From NCBI GenBank assembly GCA_020725555.1, contig DYEU01000021.1:1-64000 (forward strand): 64,000 nucleotides of DNA. Direction: 5' to 3'. The notes beneath the pieces were generated by a model that had not been told where the DNA came from, ran no database searches, and worked only from the letters and a program-made list of their open reading frames with translations. The first letter of the stretch is position 1. The number at the start of each line of letters is the position of its first letter. The translations under genes and the position numbers were made by a program. This DNA is from Desulfatibacillum sp. (GTDB lineage: Bacteria > Desulfobacterota > Desulfobacteria > Desulfobacterales > SpSt-501). Shown here in pieces: positions 48,638-56,146 of this stretch.

Positions 48638-48991
48638 ATGAAAATCTCGGAAATCCGGGACATCCTCAAGGCGGAGGTGCTGGCGGGCGAAGACCAGCTC
48701 GACACCGTCGTCACCGGCGGCGGGGGCGCCGACCTCATGGCCGACGTCCTCTCGGCGGTGGCCAAGGGCGCGGTGCTGCTCACGGGGCTGACGACCGAGC
48801 AGGTGCTGCGGACCGCGCGCGTGGCCGGCGTCGCCTGTGTCGTTTTCGTGCGCGGCAAGCGGCCCGACCAGCCGGTGATCGAGCTGGCGCGATCCTACAA
48901 GCTCCCGGTCCTGCTCACGAAGTACTCGCTCTTCGTCGCCAGCGGCCGGCTGTACATGAACGGCCTGCGGGGCCTCGACGGGTCCTGGTAG
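48638..48991 (+). CDS. DRTGG-domain protein (third copy)
   Basis: A 117-residue DRTGG protein (MKISEIRDILKAEVLAGED, GADLMADVLSAV, CVVFVRGKRPDQPVIELAR, TKYSLFVASGRLY). It matches the 44.3 kb copy in length and most motifs, suggesting a duplication within this locus. Placed between hydC and hydB, so the domain appears tied to this electron-transfer module. Confidence 0.9.
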   Translation: MKISEIRDILKAEVLAGEDQLDTVVTGGGGADLMADVLSAVAKGAVLLTGLTTEQVLRTARVAGVACVVFVRGKRPDQPVIELARSYKLPVLLTKYSLFVASGRLYMNGLRGLDGSW

Positions 48992-49029
48992 GCGGCCCCC
49001 GCCGGGCGGCGCGAGACCACGGAGAGAAG

Positions 49030-50817
49030 ATGAACCAGGTCAGAACCCAGCTCATGCTCTGCGGCGGCACGGGCTGCCGCGCCAACCGCAGCGAGGCGTT
49101 CCGGGAAACCCTCCAGCAGGAGCTCGAGCGGCGCGGGCTCGCCCGCGAGATCGAGATCGTCGAGACCGGCTGCAACGGCTTCTGCGCCGTCGGCCCCGTG
49201 ATGCTCGTCCAGCCCGAGGGCATTTTCTACCAGAAGCTCACCCCCGAGATCGTCCCCCACCTCGTCGAGGAGCATTTCCTCAAGGGGCGTCCGGTCAAGA
49301 AGCTCTTCTACGTCGAGCCCGCCTCCAAGGAAACCATCCCCAAGATGGAGGAGATCCCCTTCTTCGCGCACCAGATGTTCTGGGTGATGCGCAACAAGGG
49401 GGTCATCGACCCGGAGAAGATCGACGAGTACATCGCGCGCGACGGGTACTTCGGTGCGGCCAAGGCGCTGCGCGAGATGACCCCCGAGCAGATCATCGAG
49501 GAGGTGAAGATCTCGGGCCTGCGCGGCCGGGGCGGGGCGGGTTTCCCCACGGGGATCAAGTGGGAGTTCGCCCGCAAGAGCCCGGGAGGGGTCAAGTACG
49601 TCCTGTGCAACGCCGACGAGGGCGACCCCGGGGCCTTCATGGACCGCAGCGTCCTCGAGGCCGACCCGCACGCCGTGCTCGAGGGCATGATCATCGCCGC
49701 GCGCGCGATCGACGCCCACCGGGGCTACATCTACGTGCGCACCGAATACCCCCTCGCCATCCGGCGCCTGGAGATCGCGATCCGCCAGGCGCGGGAGTAC
49801 GGCCTGCTGGGCAAGGACATCCTCGGGACCGGATTCGATTTCGACATCGAGATCTACCAGGGGGCCGGCGCCTTCGTCTGCGGCGAGGAGACGGCGCTCA
49901 TGCGCTCGATCGAGGGCAAGCGCGGCATGCCGCGGCCGCGGCCGCCCTTTCCCGCCGTGAAGGGCCTCTGGGAAAAGCCCACCGTCCTCAACAACGTCGA
50001 GACCCTGGCCAACATCCCGCTGATCATCACCCACGGCGGCCGCTGGTTCGCCTCCGTCGGCACCGAGGGCAGCAAGGGCACCAAGGTCTTCGCCCTCTCG
50101 GGGGACGTGAACAACATCGGCCTGGTCGAGGTCCCCATGGGGACGAGCCTGCGGCGGCTGATCTTCGAGATCGGGGGCGGCATCCCGCGGAAGAAAAAAT
50201 TCAAGGCGGTGCAGCTGGGGGGGCCCTCCGGGGGCTGCGTGCCCGAGCAGTACCTGGACATCCCCGTCGACTACGAGGAGATCGCCAAGGTGGGCGCCAT
50301 CATGGGCTCGGGCGGCGTGATCGTGATGGATCACGAGACCTGCATGGTGGACATGGCGCGCTTCTTCATGGACTTCGTGCAGGACGAGTCCTGCGGCAAG
50401 TGCACCCCCTGCCGCGAGGGGACCCGCCGGCTGCTCGAGATCCTCGAGAAGCTCTGCGAGGGCCGCGGCGAGCCCGGCGACCTCGAAACGCTCGAGGAGC
50501 TCTCCCGGATCATCAAGGAATCCTCCCTTTGCGGCCTGGGGCAGACGGGACCCAACCCCGTGCTCTCGACGCTGCGCTACTTCCGCGAGGAGTACGAGGC
50601 GCACATCTTCGAGAAGCGCTGCCCCGCCAAGCGGTGCGTCGCCCTGCTCAAGTTCGAGATCGACCCCGAGGTCTGCACCCAGTGCGGGGCCTGCTTCCGG
50701 GCCTGCCCGGCGGGGGCGATCGCCTGGAAGAAAAAGGAGCCGGCCCGCATCGACAAGGAGAAATGCATCCGCTGCATGACCTGCTTCGAGAAGTGCCGCT
50801 TCGACGCGATCTCCTGA
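49030..50817 (+). CDS. hydB: NuoF/HydB-like NAD(P)H- and FMN-binding subunit
   Basis: A 595-residue HydB-type subunit. An N-terminal thioredoxin-like [2Fe-2S] domain (GGTGCRANRS, ETGCNGFC) is fused to the NuoF core: RGRGGAGFPTGIKWEF and NADEGDPGAFMDR for NADH/FMN and ESCGKCTPCREG with SSLCGLGQ for a [4Fe-4S] cluster. Two more [4Fe-4S] motifs close the protein (CTQCGACFRACP, CIRCMTCFEKC). This domain set is that of bifurcating hydrogenase or formate dehydrogenase complexes. No hydA follows; the next gene is on the opposite strand. Confidence 0.95.
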   Translation: MNQVRTQLMLCGGTGCRANRSEAFRETLQQELERRGLAREIEIVETGCNGFCAVGPVMLVQPEGIFYQKLTPEIVPHLVEEHFLKGRPVKKLFYVEPASKETIPKMEEIPFFAHQMFWVMRNKGVIDPEKIDEYIARDGYFGAAKALREMTPEQIIEEVKISGLRGRGGAGFPTGIKWEFARKSPGGVKYVLCNADEGDPGAFMDRSVLEADPHAVLEGMIIAARAIDAHRGYIYVRTEYPLAIRRLEIAIRQAREYGLLGKDILGTGFDFDIEIYQGAGAFVCGEETALMRSIEGKRGMPRPRPPFPAVKGLWEKPTVLNNVETLANIPLIITHGGRWFASVGTEGSKGTKVFALSGDVNNIGLVEVPMGTSLRRLIFEIGGGIPRKKKFKAVQLGGPSGGCVPEQYLDIPVDYEEIAKVGAIMGSGGVIVMDHETCMVDMARFFMDFVQDESCGKCTPCREGTRRLLEILEKLCEGRGEPGDLETLEELSRIIKESSLCGLGQTGPNPVLSTLRYFREEYEAHIFEKRCPAKRCVALLKFEIDPEVCTQCGACFRACPAGAIAWKKKEPARIDKEKCIRCMTCFEKCRFDAIS

Positions 50818-50835
50818 GGCCGCGCCGTCGGCTTC

Positions 50836-51132
50836 TCAGCAGGCCGGTGTCTCCCCTCCCGCCGCGGGTGCGTTGCGGCGCGGGAAGAGATCCTCGATCG
50901 CCTTTCCCGCGATCTTCCCCAGGCAATCCGCCAGCGCTTCCGCCTCGGTTTCCCCCACCCCCTGGAACTCCTGCCGGGCGATCAGGTTGACGAGGTTGGG
51001 CACGGCGACGAAACGGCCGGCCAGCCGGCCGTGGAGGGCCTCGTGGACGTCGATGTACACGAGCCGCCCGCCGCGGATGAGGTTGTAGCGGCTGACGCGG
51101 GTCAGGATATCGCGGGGGTCGAGGGGGTCCAT
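50836..51132 (-). CDS. Conserved small protein, unknown function
   Basis: A 98-residue soluble protein. Residues 1-75 look like one compact alpha/beta domain (GGRLVYIDVHEALHGRLAGRFVAVPNLV, GVGETEAEALADCLGKIAG), with a low-complexity tail. I do not recognise the family. It lies 18 bases downstream of clpS on the same strand. Confidence 0.7.
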   Translation of the reverse strand: MDPLDPRDILTRVSRYNLIRGGRLVYIDVHEALHGRLAGRFVAVPNLVNLIARQEFQGVGETEAEALADCLGKIAGKAIEDLFPRRNAPAAGGETPAC

Positions 51133-51150
51133 CGGCGGGGGGCTGCCGGC

Positions 51151-51471
51151 TCAGGGCCGGTCCTCCTCCAGGGTGAAGCGCAGCGGAAAGCCGCTTTCAC
51201 GCGCCGCCTCGTGCGCGCGCGCGATGCGCGTTTCGGCGAGCTCAAGGGGGTAGATGCCGCAGAGGGCGATGCCGTGGTGGTGCGCCTGCCACATGAGCGC
51301 CGCGGCCTCCGCCTCGGGCTTGTGGAACACGGCGACCAGCACGGCGACCACGAAGGCGCGCGGCGTGAAGTCGTCGTTGTGGAGGAAGACGCGGTAGAGG
51401 GGGGGCTCGGTGACCTCGACCTCCTCTTTCGTTTCCCCCTCGACGGCGAGATCGGGTTGCTCGACCCCCAT
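51151..51471 (-). CDS. clpS: ClpS-family adaptor protein
   Basis: A 106-residue ClpS. The core YRVFLHNDDFTPRAFVVAVL includes the N-degron-pocket Asn-Asp-Asp, and an extended acidic N terminus precedes it. VFHKPEAEAAALMWQAHHHG corresponds to the ClpA-contact helices. It selects N-end-rule substrates for ClpAP. No clpA is in the window. Confidence 0.92.
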   Translation of the reverse strand: MGVEQPDLAVEGETKEEVEVTEPPLYRVFLHNDDFTPRAFVVAVLVAVFHKPEAEAAALMWQAHHHGIALCGIYPLELAETRIARAHEAARESGFPLRFTLEEDRP

Positions 51472-51585
51472 CGCCTGCGCCCCGGCCGAAGGGACGGCTT
51501 CCCTTCCGGCCCCGTTTCAGGTAAAATAGGAAAAAAGACGGAAGGTTGCGGCCTTTCTCCCGGGCCGCCGCCGAAAGGACCCGCC

Positions 51586-52059
51586 ATGAGCGAGATCCTC
51601 GTCCCCCTCGAGGGGCGGGAGGCATGCTTCCGCTGCCCCCGCTGCGGCCGGGCGCGCACCTTCGACCCCGCCGCCTTCGGCGAGCCTCCGCCGCGGCGGT
51701 TCCGCCTGCGCTGCGGCTGCGGCGCCGAGGCGATCGTGCGTCTCGAAAAGCGCCGCGTCTACCGCAAGGAGGTCGACCTTCCGGGCCAGTTCCTACATTA
51801 TGTGGACGGCCGGCCGCAAGGCAAGGGGACGATGCGCGTCCGGGACCTCTCGACGCGCGGGATGAAGCTCTTCGTCGACGGCCGCGAGCGCTTCGCCCCG
51901 GGGGACCTGCTCAAGGTCGTCTTCCACCTCGACGACGCCGCCCGCAGCCTGCTCGAGAAAAGGCTGATCGTGCGCAACGTGAACCCGCCCTATGTCGGAG
52001 CCGAATTCGCGCCCACCGAGGTCCTCGACAAGGCCCTGGGCTTCTACCTGCGCGGCTGA
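51586..52059 (+). CDS. Zinc-ribbon PilZ-domain protein
   Basis: A 157-residue protein. The N-terminal part has a Cys set C14, C17, C20 and C43, C45 like a zinc ribbon; the rest is a PilZ domain with RVYRKEVDLPGQF and DLSTRGM (the D-x-S-x-x-G motif) and VGAEF. PilZ domains bind c-di-GMP. Start 51586 follows GAAAGGA. Its last 68 bases overlap the tag gene in another frame. Confidence 0.85.
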   Translation: MSEILVPLEGREACFRCPRCGRARTFDPAAFGEPPPRRFRLRCGCGAEAIVRLEKRRVYRKEVDLPGQFLHYVDGRPQGKGTMRVRDLSTRGMKLFVDGRERFAPGDLLKVVFHLDDAARSLLEKRLIVRNVNPPYVGAEFAPTEVLDKALGFYLRG

Positions 52060-52645
52060 ACCGCCCCGCTGCCCCTGGGCCGGCGGCGACCCGCTGCTGA
52101 TCGCCTACCACGACCGCGAGTGGGGGGTTCCGGAGGGCGACGAGCGCCGCCTCTTCGAATTTCTCGTGCTCGAGGGCGCCCAAGCCGGGCTGAGCTGGAT
52201 CACGATCCTGCGCAAGCGCGAGGCCTACCGCCGCGCTTTCGCCGGGTTCTCGGCCGAGCGGGTGGCGCGCTTCACCGCGGCCGACGTGGGGCGGCTCCTC
52301 GCCGACCCGGGCATCGTCCGCAACCGCGCCAAGATCGAGGCCGCGATCGGCAACGCGCGGGGGGTCCTCGCGCTGCGCGAGGAGTTCGGCTCCTTCGGCG
52401 CCTTTCTCTGGGGCTTCGCCGGCGGCGCCCCGCGCACGAACCGCTGGCAACGCGCGGCCGACGTTCCCGCGGAGACCGCGGCCTCGCGGGCCTTGAGCCG
52501 CGAGCTCACCCGGCGCGGCTTCCGCTTCTTCGGGCCGGTGATCGCCTATGCCTTCATGCAGGCGACGGGCCTGGTGAACGATCACCTGACGAGCTGCTTC
52601 CGCCACGCCGAGATCGCCGCTCAGTCGCCCATCCTTGCCATGTAG
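51992..52645 (+). CDS. tag: DNA-3-methyladenine glycosylase I
   Basis: A 217-residue Tag. RCPWAGGDPLLIAYHDREWGVP, LEGAQAGLSWITILRKRE and GLVNDHLTSC align with E. coli Tag; Cys of RCPW, His of YHD, His of NDH and Cys of TSC are the zinc ligands. It removes 3-methyladenine from DNA. The only in-frame start is ATG 51992, giving an unusual N-terminal extension of about 25 residues read through the end of the PilZ gene. Confidence 0.93.
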   Translation: MSEPNSRPPRSSTRPWASTCAAEPPRCPWAGGDPLLIAYHDREWGVPEGDERRLFEFLVLEGAQAGLSWITILRKREAYRRAFAGFSAERVARFTAADVGRLLADPGIVRNRAKIEAAIGNARGVLALREEFGSFGAFLWGFAGGAPRTNRWQRAADVPAETAASRALSRELTRRGFRFFGPVIAYAFMQATGLVNDHLTSCFRHAEIAAQSPILAM

Positions 52646-53088
52646 TCGTCGTAGAGGGTCTCGAGCGCAAGCTTGTGCTTGGCCTCCTCCTGGCAGAGCA
52701 CCTGGAAGAGCTTCTTCGCCTCGGGCCCTTGCGCCTGCCGCAGAAACTCGTTGTAGAGCCGAAGGGCTTTTTCCTCGCGCTTCATCGCCAGCATCAGGAT
52801 CTCGTTGTAGGCCATCCCCGGCCGGTATTCGACCTCGACGGCGAAGTCGCTGCGCTTGATGTCCTTGATCCACTTGAGCGGGTAGTCGGCCACAGCCTGG
52901 GCGGTGCCGCGCGTTTTAAACTCAAGGAGCAGCCGTTCGTGCCGGCCCTCCTCGCGGGCGAACTCCGTGAACATCTCCCGGGCGCCGGAGAAGCTCTCCT
53001 CTTTGGCGAGCCGCGCGTAAAACTGGACCGCCTCCTTTTCCTTGGCGATGGCGTAATCGAGGATTTCTTCGAGGCTTCCGAAATTCAT
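52621..53088 (-). CDS. Rubrerythrin-like ferritin-superfamily protein
   Basis: A 155-residue four-helix di-iron protein. Two E...ExxH iron sites are visible: EKEAVQFY with EEGRHERL, and EEKALRLY with EEAKHKLA. The C-terminal rubredoxin domain of full rubrerythrin is absent. It probably reduces peroxide or stores iron. The start at 53088 follows AGGAGGG. Convergent with tag, overlapping by 25 bases. Confidence 0.9.
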   Translation of the reverse strand: MNFGSLEEILDYAIAKEKEAVQFYARLAKEESFSGAREMFTEFAREEGRHERLLLEFKTRGTAQAVADYPLKWIKDIKRSDFAVEVEYRPGMAYNEILMLAMKREEKALRLYNEFLRQAQGPEAKKLFQVLCQEEAKHKLALETLYDDYMARMGD

Positions 53089-53478
53089 GGGGACCCTCCT
53101 TGCGGGGTTGAACGGGCAAGAGACGCGATTGCCAAGGCTGTTAGCAGGAATCGATAGGGCGATCAAGGCGCGGCAACCCGGGCCCTTGCACCCCGTGCGG
53201 CTGCTGTGGTGCTTCGCCACGGTCCCTGGCGCGGAATTCCACGGCCATGGAACCAACCGGATCCACAGGGCAATCGCTTCCGCCTGCGGGAAGCGGCCCC
53301 CCCTGGGGCGTGGCCGAATCCAACACCCCGCCTGCGGCGCGGCCGAACGCCCGCATCCCGTGGCGCAATTTTTTTATCATGCAATTTCAATTCCTTGACC
53401 TGAGGGATAGGGCTTGCGCGGCGCTTGCGGCACACGGCTTGCTCTCCTGCCGGGCAGAACGGCGAAAGGAGGGCAGCC
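53089..53478. other. Intergenic region upstream of the twin-cysteine-module genes
   Basis: No convincing gene is present. Open frames lack ribosome binding sites or protein-like composition. The region contains an AT-rich patch near 53370-53395 that probably holds the promoter of the next operon, but no clear -35/-10 or -24/-12 pair is visible. Confidence 0.55.
53138..53166 (-). promoter_or_regulatory. Possible promoter for the rubrerythrin-like gene
   Basis: Minus strand TTGATC (53166-53161), 17-bp spacer, TAACAG (53143-53138). Confidence 0.35.
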
Positions 53479-54486
53479 ATGAGCGAGGAAAGCAAATCGC
53501 GGCGCGAGGGGGCGAAGCGGGAGAGCGTAGGCTATGGCTCGACCTACGGCCGGGCGGCGGAAGATCCGGGGAAGCCCCGGGGGATCGACACCGTCCTCGG
53601 GGGCCGGGCCTACCGCGTGCGGCCGGATGCCAAGGCGCGCACGGATGCGCCCTGCCTCTGGATGGCGGCGGGTGCGGTGAAGTTCAAGCCCTGCACCAAT
53701 TTCTACGACTGCCCGACCTGCACCTACGACCAGGCGATGGAGGAGCGGGCGAAGTCGGGCCGACAGCCCGGCTGGCGCGACCTCATGCGCCGGCTCCCGC
53801 CCGAGGGCAGGCTGTGCCGGCACACCTTGACCGGCCGGATCGCCGGACGCCGGTGCGCCTACGATTACGCCTGCGGGACCTGCGATTTCGACCAGCTCTA
53901 CGAGGAGGTCCTCTGCGCGCGGCACCCCGCCCGGCCGTCGGAGCTCACCCGGGTCCGCGGCTTCGCCGTCCCCCTCGATCACCGCTTTCACGCCGGGCAC
54001 ACCTGGGCGCGGGTGGAGGCGGGCGGCGCGGTGCGGATCGGGCTGGACGATTTCGCCCTGAGGCTCTTCGGCGCCGCCGACGGCTATGAGCTCCCGCTGT
54101 GCGGGCAACGTCTCGATGCGGATCGGCCGGCGCTCGCGATCACGCGCGGCGGCAGGCGTGCGGCCGTGCTCGCCCCGCTCTCCGGCGTGGTCGTGGAGAC
54201 CAACGCGCAGGTGCGCGCGGAACCCGCCGCCGCGCGCCGCGACCCCTACGGCGAGGGCTGGCTTCTCGTGGTGCGGCCGCCGGAGCCGAAAAAGGCCCTC
54301 GAGCCGCTTCTCATCGCCCAAGGGGTCATCGACTGGCTCACCGCCGACGTCGCCCGGCTCGAGCGGCTGATCGAGGAGACGGCGGGGCCGCTCGCCGCGG
54401 ACGGCGGGCTCCTCGGCGAGGACATCTACGGTGCGCTGCCGGCCCTCGGCTGGGAGCGCCTGGCGGGTGAATTCCTGCGCAGCTGA
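53479..54486 (+). CDS. Twin-cysteine-module protein with degenerate glycine-cleavage-H domain (first)
   Basis: A 335-residue protein of no family I can name. Two identical cysteine modules, C-x12-C-x5-C-x2-C, occur at Cys59/72/78/81 and Cys113/126/132/135; each ends with CxYDQ or CxFDQ. Residues about 165-270 resemble the lipoyl-bearing H protein (HAGHTWARVEAGG, GLDDFA, LAPLSGVVVETN, DPYGEGWLLVV), but the lipoylation Lys site has Gly/Arg (ITRGGRRAAV). The C terminus is helical. No signal peptide is visible. Start ATG 53479 follows AAAGGAGGG. Confidence 0.82.
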   Translation: MSEESKSRREGAKRESVGYGSTYGRAAEDPGKPRGIDTVLGGRAYRVRPDAKARTDAPCLWMAAGAVKFKPCTNFYDCPTCTYDQAMEERAKSGRQPGWRDLMRRLPPEGRLCRHTLTGRIAGRRCAYDYACGTCDFDQLYEEVLCARHPARPSELTRVRGFAVPLDHRFHAGHTWARVEAGGAVRIGLDDFALRLFGAADGYELPLCGQRLDADRPALAITRGGRRAAVLAPLSGVVVETNAQVRAEPAAARRDPYGEGWLLVVRPPEPKKALEPLLIAQGVIDWLTADVARLERLIEETAGPLAADGGLLGEDIYGALPALGWERLAGEFLRS

Positions 54487-54499
54487 GGGGAGATCGGGG

Positions 54500-55477
54500 A
54501 TGAAGACCGCGCGCGCCGCCGGGGACGCCTTCACGCCCTGCCTGTGGATGCAGGCGGGGGTGGTGCGCCGCAAGTCCTGCACCCGCGGCTACCGCTGCGG
54601 CGGGTGCGCCTTCGACCGCGCGCTCGGCCGCGTGGCCGAGGAAAACCGCCGGCTCGCCTGCCGGGGCGTAAGGCCCGCCGGCAAGCGGGGAACGATCGAG
54701 CCTTGGCAGGACCGCCTGCGGCGCCTTCCCTTCCGGCTGCGGCCCTGTGTCCACCACCTCGCGGGCCGCATCCCCTTCCGGGCCTGCACCGGCGATTACC
54801 GCTGCCGCCGCTGCGAGTTCGATCAGTATTTCGCCGAGGAGTTCCGCGTCGTTTTGGTCCCCCAGGTGGTTGCCCCGCTTGCGGTCGAGGGTCTGCAGAT
54901 CCCCCAGGGGTTCTATCTCCACCCCGCCCACGTCTGGCTCGAGCCCGGGGAGGGGGGCGAGGTACGCCTCGGGCTGGACGATTTCGGCTGGAGGCTTCTT
55001 TGCCCGGAGCGGGTCGAGGCGCCGCTTGCGGGGACAAGGCTCGCCCGCGGTCGTCCCGCCTTCGTCCTGCGCCGCGGGGCAAGGAGGCTATCGCTTCCCT
55101 CGCCGGTCGACGGGGTGGTCACGGCGGTGAACCCGGCGCTGCGCGAGCGGCCGGGGGGGAAGGGGCCGGACCCCTACGTCGCCGACTGGGTGCTCCGGGC
55201 GCAGGCCGCGGATCTTGCCGCCGCGCTCTCCCGGCTGCGGGTCGGTTCCGCGGCGGCCGAGCACTTGGGTTCGGAGTGCCGCAGGCTTGCCGCGTTTCTC
55301 GCCGCGCGCCGCGGTTTGCTCGCCGCCGACGGCGGCTTCCTCGACTGGCAGGCCCTAGCGGGGGTGGCCGAGGAGCATTGGGAAGAGCTCGCCTGCTTTT
55401 TTTTCCGCCCCGGGTCCAAAAGAAAGGGGCCTGCCTTGCGGCAGGCCCCGAGATCCGCAGCAATAGATCCCCGTTAG
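54500..55477 (+). CDS. Twin-cysteine-module protein with degenerate glycine-cleavage-H domain (second)
   Basis: A 325-residue paralogue of the preceding gene. The two modules have the same spacing: Cys14/27/33/36 and Cys83/96/102/105, ending CAFDR and CEFDQ. The H-like domain (FYLHPAHVWLEPG, GLDDFGWRLL, LPSPVDGVVTAVN, DPYVADWVLRA) also lacks a lipoyl lysine. Start ATG 54500 lies 13 bases after the first gene. The last residues are translated from the terminator of the convergent PEP-CTERM gene, so the true C-terminal tail may be an accident of overlap. Confidence 0.82.
   Translation: MKTARAAGDAFTPCLWMQAGVVRRKSCTRGYRCGGCAFDRALGRVAEENRRLACRGVRPAGKRGTIEPWQDRLRRLPFRLRPCVHHLAGRIPFRACTGDYRCRRCEFDQYFAEEFRVVLVPQVVAPLAVEGLQIPQGFYLHPAHVWLEPGEGGEVRLGLDDFGWRLLCPERVEAPLAGTRLARGRPAFVLRRGARRLSLPSPVDGVVTAVNPALRERPGGKGPDPYVADWVLRAQAADLAAALSRLRVGSAAAEHLGSECRRLAAFLAARRGLLAADGGFLDWQALAGVAEEHWEELACFFFRPGSKRKGPALRQAPRSAAIDPR
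55417..55449 (-). terminator. Intrinsic terminator of the PEP-CTERM gene
   Basis: GGGGCCTGCC (55426-55435) pairs perfectly with GGCAGGCCCC (55440-55449), loop TTGC. On the minus strand TTTCTTTT follows (55425-55418). It lies 25 bases beyond the PEP-CTERM stop codon and inside the end of the opposite gene. Confidence 0.8.
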
Positions 55478-55929
55478 CGGATCACCCTCCGGCTGAAGGC
55501 GGCCAGGCCAAGCAGCCCGGCACCGAGCAGGATCATCGTCCCCGGCTCGGGGACGCGGGCGGTCGGTCCGGGCTGCTCACCTCCATCACCGGCGGGGCCG
55601 GTTTCTCCATCGGAAATCACCCCCGCGACAAGGGTCTCTCCCGCCGAACCCCCGGAAGAGGTTGAATCCGGCGGAGCCGAGGCCTGCGCTTCCACCATGA
55701 TTTCATCCAAAGGCTTTGTGGCCGAAGGGTTTTGTGGATCGTCCTTGCCTTGGGCTGAATCGATCAAAGGCTGCAGGTCCTGCTGAAAGACCTGCTCGCT
55801 GGTCACCGCCTGGCCGCGGGATTTCTTTTTGCCGCCTCCGCCTCCGCCGAAGAACCAGAAGGCGTCCGCCTCGGCGGCAAGACCCATTAGGAACATCGCC
55901 CCTACCAGTAAAACCGTTGCTTTTTTCAT
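55474..55929 (-). CDS. PEP-CTERM sorting-domain protein
   Basis: A 151-residue exported protein. The signal peptide (to about residue 23, AEADA) is followed by a Gly/Lys-rich stretch and a Ser/Asp/Pro-rich low-complexity region. The C terminus carries the PEP-CTERM tripartite signal: VPEPGT, a hydrophobic helix (LLGAGLLGLAA) and basic SRRVIR. Such proteins are cut and anchored by an exosortase; none is encoded here. AGGAGGAA lies upstream of the ATG at 55929. It is composed unlike its neighbours. Confidence 0.9.
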   Translation of the reverse strand: MKKATVLLVGAMFLMGLAAEADAFWFFGGGGGGKKKSRGQAVTSEQVFQQDLQPLIDSAQGKDDPQNPSATKPLDEIMVEAQASAPPDSTSSGGSAGETLVAGVISDGETGPAGDGGEQPGPTARVPEPGTMILLGAGLLGLAAFSRRVIR

Positions 55930-56146
55930 TCCCTGCCGTTCCTCCTTTCGTTGCCACGTTTTGCCCACTGCAGGCTGCAAAGCCTCTGCCTTCTTGAATG
56001 CAAGGAGCGTGCAAGAATTACAATTTATATAAAATCAAATAAATTAAAATGGTTTCGTTTGAATGCCCGGAAGGGGACGGGAAAAAATGGGAAAGTGCGC
56101 CCCTGTTTCTGGGTAAAGAAAATCACATCCATGGGGGGATGGCGTG
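55930..56146. other. AT-rich intergenic region upstream of the PEP-CTERM gene
   Basis: Positions about 56014-56052 are strongly AT-rich (ATTTATATAAAATCAAATAA and similar), in sharp contrast with the rest. They probably hold the PEP-CTERM promoter, for example TATAAA on the minus strand, but no paired -35 element is clear. No gene is seen. Confidence 0.5.

Noticed and set aside
53087-53398. A 103-residue plus-strand frame in the gap before the twin-cysteine genes
   Set aside because: No ribosome binding site and unordered composition; treated as non-coding.
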